Assembly: GCF_001894925.1 (NCBI RefSeq)
Contig: NZ_BCXD01000019.1
Coordinates: 1-64,000, forward strand
Direction of reading: 5' to 3'
From: Rhodococcus rhodnii NBRC 100604
GTDB lineage: Bacteria; Actinomycetota; Actinomycetes; Mycobacteriales; Mycobacteriaceae
DNA: 64,000 nucleotides
Shown here: one piece after another, positions 40,157-51,988 of the stretch
How positions within the stretch are numbered: position 1 is the first letter of the stretch
Layout of the letters: each line of letters starts with the position of its first letter
Program-made: the position numbers and the translations under genes
Notes under the pieces: model-generated
Told to the model about the DNA's origin: nothing
Database searches by the model: none
What the model saw: the letters and a program-made list of their open reading frames with translations, nothing else

Positions 40157-40738
40157 CTACGCGTAGAAGCGCAGGTAGACGAGGATGCCGATACCCACGA
40201 ACCACACGAGCACCGGAAGCACGTGATTCATGCGCGCCGCGACCACGTTCGCGGCCACCGGCGGCGTGAACACACCGTGATGGAGATTACGCAGCGTGAC
40301 GTACCAGAACACCGGGATCGTCGCGGCCCACACCACCATGCAGTACGGGCACAGCGCGCCGACGACGTAGAGGCTCTGCGCGATGAGCCAGTGCACGAAG
40401 ATCGTCGCGGCGGTGACGCCGACCTGCAGGCCCGCCCAGTACCAGCGCGACAGGCTCGCGCCTGCGAGCAGCGCCACGCCGGTCGTCGTCACGAGGGCGA
40501 AGCCGACGATCCCGAGCAGCGAATTGGGGAATCCGAAGACCGCTGCCTGCGACGTCGCCATGACCGATCCGCAGTCGAGAACCGAATCGAAGCTGCACGA
40601 CGGGACGTAGTCCGCGTCGACCGACAGCTCGAACTTCTCGATCGTCAGCACGAACGACGCGAGCGATCCGATCAGGCCCGCGACGACGAGCAGCCACGGC
40701 AGGATTCGGGCGAACGGAGCGCCGTCGGTCGATCGCAT
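40157..40738 (-). CDS. vitamin K epoxide reductase (VKOR) family protein, 193 aa
   Basis: Four to five-helix membrane oxidoreductase that reoxidises periplasmic DsbA-type partners using quinone. Loop cysteines are seen in PSCSFDSVLDCGSV near residue 47-55 and the active CxxC in ALCPYCMVVW near 128. It sits between rpfB and ksgA on the same strand, with short gaps (35 and 24 bases), a place where M. tuberculosis has no VKOR gene. No DsbA partner gene is adjacent. Confidence 0.92.
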   Translation of the reverse strand: MRSTDGAPFARILPWLLVVAGLIGSLASFVLTIEKFELSVDADYVPSCSFDSVLDCGSVMATSQAAVFGFPNSLLGIVGFALVTTTGVALLAGASLSRWYWAGLQVGVTAATIFVHWLIAQSLYVVGALCPYCMVVWAATIPVFWYVTLRNLHHGVFTPPVAANVVAARMNHVLPVLVWFVGIGILVYLRFYA

Positions 40739-40773
40739 GGCTCCAGCCTAGGCTCCGGCGTCCGGCCCTGACG

Positions 40774-43575
<2,802 letters not shown>

Positions 43576-43579
<4 letters not shown>

Positions 43580-44349
43580 GCGAGCAGAACGGCGCCGCGA
43601 CGACGGACGCGGGAGAGGCTCCCCCGAAGGTCGTCGTCCGCGGCCTCAGGAAGGCGTTCGGCGACAACGTCGTCCTCGAGAGCATCGACCTCGAGATCCG
43701 CACCGGTGAGGTGGTGTGCGTCATCGGCCCGTCCGGCTCGGGCAAGAGCACCCTGCTGCGCTGCCTCAACCGGCTCGAGGACATCACCGGCGGCACCGTG
43801 ATCGTCGACGGCTTCGACGTGAGCGACCCGAAGATCGACATCGACCACGTACGACGCCACATCGGGATGGTCTTCCAGCACTTCAACCTCTTCCCGCACA
43901 TGACGGCGATCGAGAACGTCATGCTCGCGCCCGTCGAGACGGGGACGGCCGACAAGGCCGAGGCACGGCGGCGCGCGATCGAGCAGCTCACCCAGGTCGG
44001 GCTCGCCGACAAGGCCGACGCGAAACCCGACAACCTGTCCGGCGGGCAGAAGCAGCGCGTCGCGATCGCCCGCGCACTCGCGATGAAACCCGACATCATG
44101 CTGTTCGACGAGGCCACCAGCGCGCTCGACCCCGAGGTCGTCGGCGATGTGCTGCAGGTGCTGCGCGACCTCGCGAAGGCGGGCATGACGATGGTCGTCG
44201 TGACCCACGAGATGGGCTTCGCGCGCGAGGTCTCCGACCGCGTCGTGTTCATGGCGGACGGCTACATCGTCGAGGAGGGCACTCCCGAGCAGATCTTCGA
44301 TCACCCGCAGCAGCAACGGACGCAGGACTTCCTCTCGAAGGTGCTGTGA
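43576..44349 (+). CDS. polar amino acid ABC importer ATP-binding protein (GlnQ type), 257 aa
   Basis: ABC ATPase partner of the upstream fused binding/permease protein. Walker [19 protein letters not shown] near residue 52, Q-loop [12 protein letters not shown], signature [18 protein letters not shown] near 155, Walker [18 protein letters not shown] 43576 overlaps the permease stop. Two genes suffice for the importer because the binding and membrane parts are fused. Confidence 0.96.
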
Positions 44350-44362
44350 GAAACTGGGCCAG

Positions 44363-45691
44363 GTGAACGACTCACTCGATGCCTCCGCCGCAGGCTCCGC
44401 CCCCACACTTCCGGGAGAGCCGGTCGTGTTGCTCAAGCTCGGTGAAGTGTTCCTCAAAGGCGCCAACCGCGAGCGGCTGACCCGCACCCTCGTCGACAAT
44501 CTGATCGCGATGCTGCGCGACGTCGCCCCCGCGCGGGTGCGACTGCGCCACGGTGTCGTCGTCGTCCGCGCGAACGACCGCTCCGAGGAGACGGTTGCCG
44601 CCCTCGCGGACCGCTGCGCCGACGTTCTCGGCATCTCTCGACTGCACCGGGCCCGGCGCATCGCGCCGTCGATGGAAGCGCTCGACGCCGCCGCCGTCGC
44701 GATGCTCGCGCGCCGGACCGGCACCTTCGCCGTACGCGCGCGGCGCCGCGACCGGAGCTTCCCGCTCACGTCCGAACAACTCAACCGTCACGTCGGATCG
44801 ACGATCGGCACGACCCTCGGCCGGACCGTCCGCCTGCGCGAACCCGACACGACCCTGCACATCGAGGTCGATGCCGGCGCGGTCTTCGTCTACTGCGACG
44901 GCGTCTCGGACGGCGATTCGTCGCGCGGCAGGGGCGGGCTTCCGGTCGGCATGAGCGGCCGCGCCCTGGTACTGCTCTCGGGCGGGATCGACTCCCCCGT
45001 CGCCGCGTACCGGATGATGCGCCGCGGCATGCGCGTCGACTTCCTGCACTTCTCCGGTGTTCCGCTCACCGGGCCCGAGTCCGTCTTCAAGGCCTACGCA
45101 CTGTGCAGTGCGCTCGAGCGGTTCGAACGCCGTCCGCAGCTGTACGTCAGCTCGTTCGGCAAAGCGCAGCAACAGATCCGGGTGAGTTCGGACGAACGCA
45201 ACGCCATGATCGTGCAGCGGCGGCTGATGCTGCGGGTCGGCGAGGTCCTCGCCCGGCGACATCACTACGACGCGCTCGTGACGGGCGACGCGCTCGGCCA
45301 GGTGGCGAGTCAGACCCTCACCAACATCGCCTCGCAGGACGCCGCCGTCTCGCTCCCTGTGCTCAGACCCCTTCTCGCGATGGACAAGACGGAGATCATC
45401 GAGCAGGCGCGCGAGATCGGGACGTTCGACATCTCGCAGCTACCGGGCGACGACTGCTGCAGCCTCCTCGCGCCTCGGCGTGCCGAGACGCACGCGAAGG
45501 AGGACGAGATCGCCCGCATCGAGCGACGTCTCGACGCCGTCGAACTCGCCGAGACCGTCGCCGATGCGGTGCGGCCCTACCGGGCCACGCGTGAACGCCG
45601 TCCCAGCAGAACCGAATCCACGCTGAACTTGCCCGCGCCGACAGCGGCGAGCATCAACGCGCCCACGCCGAGCGCGAGGACGAGTTCGTAG
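44363..45691 (+). CDS. thiI: tRNA 4-thiouridine synthase ThiI, 442 aa
   Basis: Adenylates U8 of tRNA and inserts sulfur. The NFLD/THUMP region (LLKLGEVFLKGANRERL to about residue 190), the PP-loop VLLSGGIDSPVAAYRMMRRG near 205, and Cys in GDDCCSLLAPRR near 362 are present. There is no rhodanese domain, so sulfur must be delivered by a separate desulfurase, as in Bacillus. The conserved part ends near RPYRA, about residue 413. The last 29-30 residues are encoded in the strand opposite the doxX 3' end, a 115-base convergent overlap. ThiI is uncommon in mycobacteria. Confidence 0.92.
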   Translation: MNDSLDASAAGSAPTLPGEPVVLLKLGEVFLKGANRERLTRTLVDNLIAMLRDVAPARVRLRHGVVVVRANDRSEETVAALADRCADVLGISRLHRARRIAPSMEALDAAAVAMLARRTGTFAVRARRRDRSFPLTSEQLNRHVGSTIGTTLGRTVRLREPDTTLHIEVDAGAVFVYCDGVSDGDSSRGRGGLPVGMSGRALVLLSGGIDSPVAAYRMMRRGMRVDFLHFSGVPLTGPESVFKAYALCSALERFERRPQLYVSSFGKAQQQIRVSSDERNAMIVQRRLMLRVGEVLARRHHYDALVTGDALGQVASQTLTNIASQDAAVSLPVLRPLLAMDKTEIIEQAREIGTFDISQLPGDDCCSLLAPRRAETHAKEDEIARIERRLDAVELAETVADAVRPYRATRERRPSRTESTLNLPAPTAASINAPTPSARTSS

Positions 45692-46002
45692 CCGCCGTCA
45701 CCGACGTAGATCCCGTTGTCGATGTGCGCGACGAAGAAAGCGCCGGCCATCACTGCGAACAGCAGCACACCGAACAGCGGGACGAGTGCGCCGAGGATCA
45801 GCGCGGCACCGCCCACGGTCTCGACGATCGCGGCGAACCACGCGCTGGCAGTCGGTGCAGGAACACCCATTCCGTCGAACGACGCCGCCGTCCCGTCGAT
45901 GCCCCACACCCGGAACTTCTGCAGTCCGTGGGCCAGGAAGATGATGCCGAGGCCGATTCTCGCGACGAGAATGCCGATGCTGGACACGATTCCGGTGTTC
46001 AC
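45577..46002 (-). CDS. DoxX family membrane protein, 141 aa
   Basis: Four-helix membrane protein: GILVARIGLGIIFLAHGLQK, then ASAWFAAIVETVGGAALILG, VLLFAVMAGAFFVAHIDNG and ELVLALGVGALMLAAVGAG. DoxX-like proteins are linked to redox or thiosulfate metabolism in some bacteria and to membrane-associated oxidoreductase complexes in mycobacteria; the role here is unknown. GTG 46002 has GGGGAT ahead. The 3' end overlaps thiI by 115 bases on the opposite strand. Confidence 0.88.
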   Translation of the reverse strand: MNTGIVSSIGILVARIGLGIIFLAHGLQKFRVWGIDGTAASFDGMGVPAPTASAWFAAIVETVGGAALILGALVPLFGVLLFAVMAGAFFVAHIDNGIYVGDGGYELVLALGVGALMLAAVGAGKFSVDSVLLGRRSRVAR

Positions 46003-46027
46003 GAACTGATCCCCTTCATGCTGGTCG

Positions 46028-46044
46028 GCCCCTTCGTTGGGGGC
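46028..46044 (-). terminator. short stem-loop between tatD and doxX
   Basis: GCCCC (46028-46032) and GGGGC (46040-46044) form a small stem within the 87-base gap. The same gap carries the direct repeat TCATGGTGAGA twice, about 15 bases apart. Weak evidence for any function. Confidence 0.3.
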
Positions 46045-46089
46045 ACGTCGAGCCCTCTCATGGTGAGAGTGGTCATGGTGAGATAGTGC

Positions 46090-46932
46090 TCATCGAATGT
46101 CCGATTCTAGCCCGTACACCCGCTCGGCGGTTGCCGTCGAGTGCGCGGCGACCTCCTCGGGCTCGGCGCCACGCAGGACCGCGAGCGCGCGAGCGGTGTA
46201 GGGCAGGCAGTACGGCTCGTTGGGGGCGCCGCGATACGGGTGCGGAGTCATGTAGGGCGCATCGGTCTCGAGCAGATAGCCGCCGTCCGGAACCAGCGGC
46301 GCGGCCTCGTGCAGCGCCTTCGCGTTCTTGAAGCTGACGTTGCCCGCGAAACTGAGAACGTAGCCGGCGTCGACGCAGCGACGCGCGATCTCGGGCCCCG
46401 ACGAGAAGCAGTGGAAGATCACCGTATTCGGCGCACCCTCCTCGTCGAGCACACGCAGGACGTCCTCGTCGGCCTCGCGGTTGTGGATCATGAGCGGCTT
46501 GCCGAGCCGCTTCGCGAGATCGATGTGCCACCGGAAACCCTCGATCTGCTCGTCGCGTTCGGCGCAACCGTCGAGCTTGCCCGGCCAGTACCAGTCGAGC
46601 CCGGTCTCGCCGATCGCGACGACGCGCTCGTCCGCCGCGAGCCGCTCGATCTCGCCGCGCACCGCGTCGTCCAGGGCGTTCGCGCGGGTCGGATGGATCG
46701 CGACCGCCGCGTACACGCGGTCGTCCCAGCTCGACGCCGCGACGGCGGCACGCGCCGCGTCGAGGTCATCCGCGACCGTGACGATGCGGCCGACGCCCAC
46801 GGACGCGGCGCGGTCGACGATCGCCCGCACCGACGCGGGATCGGTGCCACCGCACGCGTCGAGATGCGTGTGGGCGTCGACGAGCGGGGCGAGCGGGGCG
46901 GGCAGATCGGGCGCGGGGCGATCACGACTCAT
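46090..46932 (-). CDS. tatD: TatD family metal-dependent DNase, 280 aa
   Basis: TIM-barrel hydrolase with [14 protein letters not shown] near residue 18, [14 protein letters not shown] near 108, [11 protein letters not shown] near 145, [10 protein letters not shown] and [16 protein letters not shown] near 220, giving the metal-binding His/Asp/Glu set. TatD proteins have 3'-5' exonuclease or DNase activity. The ATG at 46932 gives [10 protein letters not shown] before the core. Divergent from metG across 82 bases, as in M. tuberculosis (Rv1008/Rv1007c). Confidence 0.94.
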   Translation of the reverse strand: MSRDRPAPDLPAPLAPLVDAHTHLDACGGTDPASVRAIVDRAASVGVGRIVTVADDLDAARAAVAASSWDDRVYAAVAIHPTRANALDDAVRGEIERLAADERVVAIGETGLDWYWPGKLDGCAERDEQIEGFRWHIDLAKRLGKPLMIHNREADEDVLRVLDEEGAPNTVIFHCFSSGPEIARRCVDAGYVLSFAGNVSFKNAKALHEAAPLVPDGGYLLETDAPYMTPHPYRGAPNEPYCLPYTARALAVLRGAEPEEVAAHSTATAERVYGLESDIR

Positions 46933-46999
46933 AGGCTCATTGTCGCGCGTCGGCCAGGGGCCCGCGCGGCCGCGGGCCGGACGCTGCTGCCAGGCCCGA

Positions 47000-47005
47000 T
47001 ACAGT
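47000..47005 (+). promoter_or_regulatory. probable -10 hexamer of metG
   Basis: TACAGT at 47000-47005 is a good TANNNT hexamer, 9 bases before the metG ATG. With a start site about 7 bases downstream, the transcript would carry almost no leader. Confidence 0.45.
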
Positions 47006-47014
47006 GGACGCACC

Positions 47015-48571
47015 ATGACTGACGCAGCGCCCACCCCCCGCACCCCGTTCTACGTCACGACGGCGATCGCGTACCCCAACGGCGTCCCGCACATCGGGCA
47101 CGCCTACGAGTACATCTCGACCGACGCGATCGCACGCTTCAAGCGACTCGACGGGTTCGACGTGATGTTCCTCACGGGGACGGACGAGCACGGTCTGAAG
47201 ATGCAGCAGACGGCGACCAAGGAGGGTGTCCCGGTCGTCGACCTCGCTCGCCGCAACTCGGACGTCTTCCAGGCGCTCGACGACACCCTGAAGATCTCGT
47301 ACGACCGCTTCATCCGCACCACCGACGCCGATCACCTCGAGGCGAGCCGTGTGCTGTGGGAGCGCATGCAGGAGTCGGGCGACATCTACCTGGACACCTA
47401 CGCCGGGTGGTACTCGGTACGCGACGAGGCGTTCTACACCGAGGCCGAGACGACGCTCGCCGAGGACGGCTCGCGAGTCGCGACCGAGACGAACACCCCC
47501 GTCGAGTGGACCGAGGAGTCGACGTACTTCTTCCGGCTCTCGGCGTACGAGGATCGGCTTCTCGAGCTGTACGAGAACCAGCCCGAGTTCATCGCGCCCG
47601 CGACGCGCCGCAACGAGATCGTCAGCTTCGTCAAGGGCGGCCTCAAGGACCTCTCGATCTCACGGACCACCTTCGATTGGGGCGTCCCCGTCCCCGGCGA
47701 TCCCGAGCACGTCATGTACGTGTGGGTCGACGCCCTCACCAACTACCTCACGGGCGCGGGCTTCCCCGACGTCGAATCCGAACGGTTCCAGACGTTCTGG
47801 CCCGCGAACCTGCACATCATCGGCAAGGACATCACGCGGTTCCACACCGTGTACTGGCCCGCGTTCCTCATGTCCGCCGGCGTCGAACTCCCCCGCCGCG
47901 TCTTCGTGCACGGATTCCTGCACAACAAGGGCGAGAAGATGTCGAAGTCGGTCGGCAACGTCGTCGACCCCGTCGCGATGGTCGACCAGTACGGCCTCGA
48001 CGCCGTGCGGTTCTTCCTGCTCCGCGAGATCTCGTACGGTCAGGACGGCAGCTACTCGCACGAGTCGATCGTGACCCGCATCAACGCCGATCTCGCCAAC
48101 GAACTCGGCAATCTCGCGCAGCGTTCGCTGTCGATGGTGAACAAGAACTGCGAGGCCACCGTCCCCGTGCCGGGACCGATGTCGGCGGACGACGAGGCGC
48201 TGCTCGTGCGGGCGGACGCGCTCGTCGACGCCGTGCGCACCCACATGGACGCGCAGGCACTGCATCTCGCGCTCGAGGAGATCTGGTCGCTGCTCGGTGA
48301 GACGAACCGGTACTTCTCGGCGCAGGAGCCGTGGGTGCTGCGCAAGACCGATCCGGACCGTATGGCGACCGTCCTCTACGTGACGATCGAAGTGGTGCGC
48401 ATCGTCGCGATCCTGACTCAGCCCGTCATGCCGGACGCCACCGCGAAACTGCTCGACCAGCTCGGACAGTCCACGGACGCACGGACCTTCGCGGACCTCG
48501 GCACCCGGATTCGCCCCGGAACCGCACTGCCCAAGCCTGCAGGTGTGTTCCCCCGCTACGTCGAGGAGTGA
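47015..48571 (+). CDS. metG: methionyl-tRNA synthetase, 518 aa
   Basis: Class I synthetase charging tRNA-Met. HIGH motif [16 protein letters not shown] near residue 20, KMSKS in [14 protein letters not shown] near 308, and a C-terminal anticodon-binding helical domain. The length is that of the actinobacterial short form without a C-terminal EMAP domain. ATG 47015 has no clear ribosome site; a nearby -10 suggests a short or absent leader. Confidence 0.97.
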   Translation: MTDAAPTPRTPFYVTTAIAYPNGVPHIGHAYEYISTDAIARFKRLDGFDVMFLTGTDEHGLKMQQTATKEGVPVVDLARRNSDVFQALDDTLKISYDRFIRTTDADHLEASRVLWERMQESGDIYLDTYAGWYSVRDEAFYTEAETTLAEDGSRVATETNTPVEWTEESTYFFRLSAYEDRLLELYENQPEFIAPATRRNEIVSFVKGGLKDLSISRTTFDWGVPVPGDPEHVMYVWVDALTNYLTGAGFPDVESERFQTFWPANLHIIGKDITRFHTVYWPAFLMSAGVELPRRVFVHGFLHNKGEKMSKSVGNVVDPVAMVDQYGLDAVRFFLLREISYGQDGSYSHESIVTRINADLANELGNLAQRSLSMVNKNCEATVPVPGPMSADDEALLVRADALVDAVRTHMDAQALHLALEEIWSLLGETNRYFSAQEPWVLRKTDPDRMATVLYVTIEVVRIVAILTQPVMPDATAKLLDQLGQSTDARTFADLGTRIRPGTALPKPAGVFPRYVEE

Positions 48572-48631
48572 TCGACACGCGCGGACGCCCGGTCGATCGC
48601 GTTCGCCGCAGTGATGCCGCATCATGAACGC

Positions 48632-49023
48632 GTGACCAAGGTCGTCCTCGTCGTCGTGCTGCTGGGGCTCGGTGCCGCCGGGCTCTACAACGGCACTGCG
48701 CTGGTGTCGGATTCGTCGGGGAGCATGTCGGGCTGTCCCCCGACATGCTCCCCGACTGGCACACATGGGATTACCGCTATTCCGGGCTGTTCGTGCTCGT
48801 CGCGCTCGGCATCGCCCCGCTCGTGGCGGCCGTCGCCGTCATGTTCGGCGGCCCGATCGCGTATCAGGCGACGGCGATCGTCGGTCTGTTCGCGATCTTC
48901 TGGGCGGTGTGGCAGGCCCTCGTCCTGCACGTCGAGGCCCCCGACGTGCAGGTGACGCTCGGCGTCGTCGGTGTCGTTCTGCTCCTCGGTGCCTACCGAG
49001 TTCGTGCCTCGTCACGCTCCTGA
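48632..49023 (+). pseudogene. small multi-pass membrane protein gene with a -1 frameshift
   Basis: Frame 1 starts at GTG 48632 with one helix (KVVLVVVLLGLGAAGLYNGTAL) and then runs into junk. A second frame from about 48718 continues convincingly as GEHVGLSPDMLPDWHTWDYR and three more helices (LFVLVALGIAPLVAAVAVMF, AIVGLFAIFWAVWQALVL, VTLGVVGVVLLLGAYRV) to a stop at 49023. Joining them needs one extra base, or a -1 slip, at GGGG 48718-48721. Together they make a four-helix protein of about 130 aa. The join lies at the foot of a perfect 15-bp hairpin. It may be a real mutation, a sequencing error, or programmed frameshifting. Confidence 0.7.
48718..48753 (+). repeat. perfect 15-bp inverted repeat at the frameshift point
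   Basis: GGGGAGCATGTCGGG (48718-48732) is repeated as its exact reverse complement at 48739-48753 with a 6-base loop CTGTCC. It lies inside the coding region of the membrane-protein gene, and its first four G are the frameshift site. Confidence 0.9.
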
Positions 49024-49111
49024 CAGCCGAACCTCCACCCGCTCAGCGGAATCCGTCGACGCCGCGTGCCTCGGGCAGCGCTCGGCCGTGGAGCCCGAGC
49101 GCACGCGCGGG

Positions 49112-50398
49112 TCACGCGACCCGATGGCGGGCTCCCGATCGCGTCCCCGGCGGTTCGAACGTCGGTCTGCCTCTCGGTGTCGACGTGATCGTCCACTCGC
49201 TGTGGTGAATGTGGCGGTGGTGGGCGCCGCAGAGCAGCACCATGTTGTCGAGATCCGTCGGCCCGCCGTCCGCCCAATGCGTGACGTGATGCGCCTCGCA
49301 CCACGAAGACGGGACCGGGCAGTTCGGAAACGCACACCCCCTGTCGCGGACGGTGAGTGCCCGGCGCTGCGCCGGAGTCACCAGCCGTGTGGTGCGGCCC
49401 ATGCTCAGCGGGACGCCGTTGTCGTCGACGACGATCGGCGTGACCTGCGCATCGCACGCCACCGCACGCGCCGTCTCCGGTGTGAGCGTGGCGCCCCACG
49501 GCGTCCACGGCAGACCGATGCCATCGAGCAGCGCCGTGATCGACACGCTCCTTCGCTCGGCGGCAGTGCGTGCACGGCGCTCGAGATCGCGCTGATGGAT
49601 CAGCACCGTCACGTGCGGCTTCTCGCCCGCCTCCGTGCCGGCGGCACCGGAATCGAGGAATCGGCGACACACCTCGACCAACGCGTCCGCCCGCCGCCTC
49701 CGTGGTGAGCGCCTATCGGGTGTTCCGTCCTCGGCCGGCTGCGGCGCCGACAGCTTCGACAACGCCGTCAGCAGCACTTCACCCGACAGTGCATCGAGAT
49801 TGCCGTGCACCACCACCCGGCCGTGGAGTGTGTGCGATACGGACAGGCGGTTGATGTCCTCGCGTTCGCGCGTCGGCGGACCGTCCGATTCGGCGTCCAG
49901 GCGGATTTCGAGCCGTTCCTTCACCCGGCGCACCGATGCGGTCGTCGTTCCCGGACCGGGAACTGCCGCCGCCAACAACGCATCGCGGCAGAACGCCGCG
50001 ACCGTCTCGTACTCGTCGGGGTCGGCCTGCGCCAGCGCTGCGAGCAGCGAGGGCTGCATCTCGAAGAAATCGCAGATCATCTGCGCGTGTGTCGGCGAGA
50101 CCCGTTGCTCGGCAACAGCAGCAGCAACCTCCGGCTGCGAGCGCAGGCTCACCGCGAGTTCCACCACCCGCCGCGCCTCCCGGACTTCGAGCATCGTCCG
50201 CGCCGCCAACCACGACCCCGCATCCCGAAACCCGTCTTCGCCGAAGATGCCGCGGTCGACTACGTCCCCCATGAGCTCGATACCCCGCGCCTGCAGACGG
50301 GCGATCTCCGCATAGACACCCAGCACCTCGGCACGCAGCTCGCCGGCACCGAGCTGCCACGACTCCCCGTCTGCTGTGTGTGAATCCCCCGACCCCAT
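49112..50398 (-). CDS. DUF222 / HNH endonuclease domain protein, 13E12-type, copy 1, 428 aa
   Basis: The N-terminal helical DUF222 region holds AEQRVSPTHAQMICDFFE near residue 97. The C-terminal HNH nuclease motif runs from about 345: DRGCAFPNCPVPSSWCEAHH, then THWADGGPTDLDNMVLLCGA and HHRHIHH. This is the architecture of the mycobacterial REP13E12 repeat proteins. Copy 2 at 57730 is about 90% identical by eye. The ATG at 50398 has no ribosome site. A -10 hexamer TAGATT 12 bases upstream suggests a leaderless mRNA, with an SOS box directly behind it. Whether it cuts DNA, and what, is unknown. Confidence 0.92.
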   Translation of the reverse strand: MGSGDSHTADGESWQLGAGELRAEVLGVYAEIARLQARGIELMGDVVDRGIFGEDGFRDAGSWLAARTMLEVREARRVVELAVSLRSQPEVAAAVAEQRVSPTHAQMICDFFEMQPSLLAALAQADPDEYETVAAFCRDALLAAAVPGPGTTTASVRRVKERLEIRLDAESDGPPTREREDINRLSVSHTLHGRVVVHGNLDALSGEVLLTALSKLSAPQPAEDGTPDRRSPRRRRADALVEVCRRFLDSGAAGTEAGEKPHVTVLIHQRDLERRARTAAERRSVSITALLDGIGLPWTPWGATLTPETARAVACDAQVTPIVVDDNGVPLSMGRTTRLVTPAQRRALTVRDRGCAFPNCPVPSSWCEAHHVTHWADGGPTDLDNMVLLCGAHHRHIHHSEWTITSTPRGRPTFEPPGTRSGARHRVA

Positions 50399-50410
50399 GC
50401 GACAAATCTA
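49161..50410 (-). repeat. 1250-bp direct repeat, copy 1
   Basis: The segment aligns without gaps to 57800-59049 (constant offset 8639). It covers nearly the whole HNH gene plus its start codon and -10 hexamer. The last ~16 codons of the gene and the region upstream of the -10 are outside the close match. Confidence 0.85.
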
Positions 50411-50428
50411 GATCGAACACCCGTTCGC
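50405..50428 (-). promoter_or_regulatory. SOS (LexA) box and -10 hexamer of HNH gene copy 1
   Basis: TCGAAC-ACCC-GTTCGC (50413-50428) matches the mycobacterial LexA box TCGAAC-N4-GTTCGA at 11 of 12 positions. TAGATT (50410-50405) lies between the box and the ATG, so LexA would cover the promoter. M. tuberculosis 13E12-repeat genes are known to carry such boxes. Confidence 0.8.
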
Positions 50429-50539
50429 CACAAGACCCATTTCCGCAGCTGGGGATAACCATAGAGCTGTGGACAGAAGCGTCGCCCGCCGTTCCGCAAC
50501 ACACGACTCGCGGGGTCTCCGGCCTGCTAGCCTGCCGGG

Positions 50540-50827
50540 ATGCGCGCATTCCGGCCGTCGTCACGAGACTCCCCGCTGGGACTGCTCGTGATCCTCGTGC
50601 TCGGTGTGTACGGCGGCGCGATCGGCGGGCTGGGGGCGGTCAGCACGCTCACCGGAACCGATACCGGCAGCCACCCCGTCGCACTCGCAGTCCTCGGCAG
50701 CCTCATTTTCGTCGGCGGCCTCTACGCAACCGCCTACGCCGCGACCAGCATCGTCCGGCGCGTGTACCGGCACTTCGCAACTCGGGGTGACGACGCCTTC
50801 CGCCGTGGGCCGGGTTCTCACAGCTGA
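50540..50827 (+). CDS. small two-helix membrane protein, 95 aa
   Basis: Two hydrophobic segments are clear: LGLLVILVLGVYGGAIGGLGAV and HPVALAVLGSLIFVGGLYATAYAAT (quoted in part), with a basic N-terminus and C-terminus. There is only a weak GGG before the ATG at 50540. No family is recognised. It is upstream of and close to the DUF2786 gene (39-base gap). Confidence 0.5.
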   Translation: MRAFRPSSRDSPLGLLVILVLGVYGGAIGGLGAVSTLTGTDTGSHPVALAVLGSLIFVGGLYATAYAATSIVRRVYRHFATRGDDAFRRGPGSHS

Positions 50828-50850
50828 CGATCCGAACGTGTCGGTGGGTG

Positions 50851-50865
50851 GGTGCACACTGCACC
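50851..50865. promoter_or_regulatory. palindrome GGTGCA-CAC-TGCACC before the DUF2786 gene
   Basis: A perfect 6+6 palindrome with a 3-base centre ends one base before the ATG at 50867. It could be an operator or block ribosome access. No regulator is known. Confidence 0.35.
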
Positions 50866-50866
50866 C

Positions 50867-51982
50867 ATGGCGGATAGAACAGACTTTCGAGCAAGCGGTA
50901 TCTCCCCCGATCCGGCGATCACCTCGCTCGTCGCGCTCGCGCACGATCGCCTCGAACACGGGTGGCAACCGGCCGACCTCGTCCACGTCCTGGCGGGCGC
51001 GGATCGCGACGCACGGCTCGCCCATCTCGCGGCGGTGATCGTCCTCGATCATGCGCACGTCAACGATGCGGCGCACCGCGCGCCCGTCGAATGGCGACGA
51101 CAGGTCGAGGCGCTGACGCACGATCACCCGCGCGCCGCCGACGCGCTGGCGAACGCGTCCGTGGTCGACGTCCTCGCCGCGCTCCCCCGCGGCACCGTCG
51201 ACCTCGCACGCTCGATGCTGCGATTCGTGCAGGACTGGCCGATCCTCGTCGACCCACCGTCGCGATGGCCGGCAGCGGGCGCGGCGCCGTCCCACACCGC
51301 CTCGCCGCCGCCGGACGGGCACCGGCTGTTCGATCGCATCCGTGCACTGTTGGCCAAGGCCGAGAACACCGAGTTCCCCGACGAAGCCGAGGCGTTCACC
51401 GCGAAGGCACAGCACCTCATGTCCCGATATGCGATCGACGCCGCGCTGCTGCGCTCCCACACCGATGCGCCCACCGCGGTCGGCGCACGCCGCATCCACG
51501 TCGACACGCCGTACGCGCTCGAGAAAGTGCAGCTCCTGTGCGCCGTCGCGGCGGCGAACCGCGCCAGAACGCTCTGGTACGAGCAGGCGCGCACGGCGAC
51601 GGTCGTCGGCACGCAGGTCGACCTCGATCAGATCGCGGTGCTGTTCTCGTCGCTGCTCGTGCAGGCGGTGCGGGCGATGGCGCGCACCGACCCCGAGGGA
51701 GAGCCGACGACGAGTTTCCGGCGCGGCTTCCTCCTGGGCTACGCCGACCGGATCGGGCAGCGGCTCCGTCACGCCGACACGCGCGCCACACTCGACGTCG
51801 CGGCCGCGGCATCACTGGCCGTCGCGGACGTCCTGCCCGCGGTCGCCGCCACCGAACACGCTGTGGACACCGAGTTCGCCCGGCTCTTTCCGCGGACGCG
51901 GACGTCGTCGCGTCGGTCACGCGGTGCGATGAGCGGCTGGGCCGCCGGGCGCACGGCCGCCGACTCCGCGGATATCGCGTGA
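50867..51982 (+). CDS. DUF2786 domain protein, 371 aa
   Basis: The N-terminal half is a helical, Ala-rich domain (AITSLVALAHDRLEHGWQPA). Near residue 150 begins the DUF2786 segment, FDRIRALLAKAENTEFPDEA and EAFTAKAQHLMSRYAID, seen in many actinobacterial and phage proteins of unknown function. The C-terminal region has TSFRRGFLLGYADRIGQRL. ATG 50867 is used; an upstream in-frame GTG at 50852 is possible. It converges with rsmI with 6 bases between the stops. Confidence 0.85.
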   Translation: MADRTDFRASGISPDPAITSLVALAHDRLEHGWQPADLVHVLAGADRDARLAHLAAVIVLDHAHVNDAAHRAPVEWRRQVEALTHDHPRAADALANASVVDVLAALPRGTVDLARSMLRFVQDWPILVDPPSRWPAAGAAPSHTASPPPDGHRLFDRIRALLAKAENTEFPDEAEAFTAKAQHLMSRYAIDAALLRSHTDAPTAVGARRIHVDTPYALEKVQLLCAVAAANRARTLWYEQARTATVVGTQVDLDQIAVLFSSLLVQAVRAMARTDPEGEPTTSFRRGFLLGYADRIGQRLRHADTRATLDVAAAASLAVADVLPAVAATEHAVDTEFARLFPRTRTSSRRSRGAMSGWAAGRTAADSADIA

Positions 51983-51988
51983 GCGCGG

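Noticed and set aside
46933-47014. T-box or other leader control of metG
   Set aside because: The gap is only 82 bases, there is no T-box core, and a -10 hexamer sits 9 bases from the start codon.
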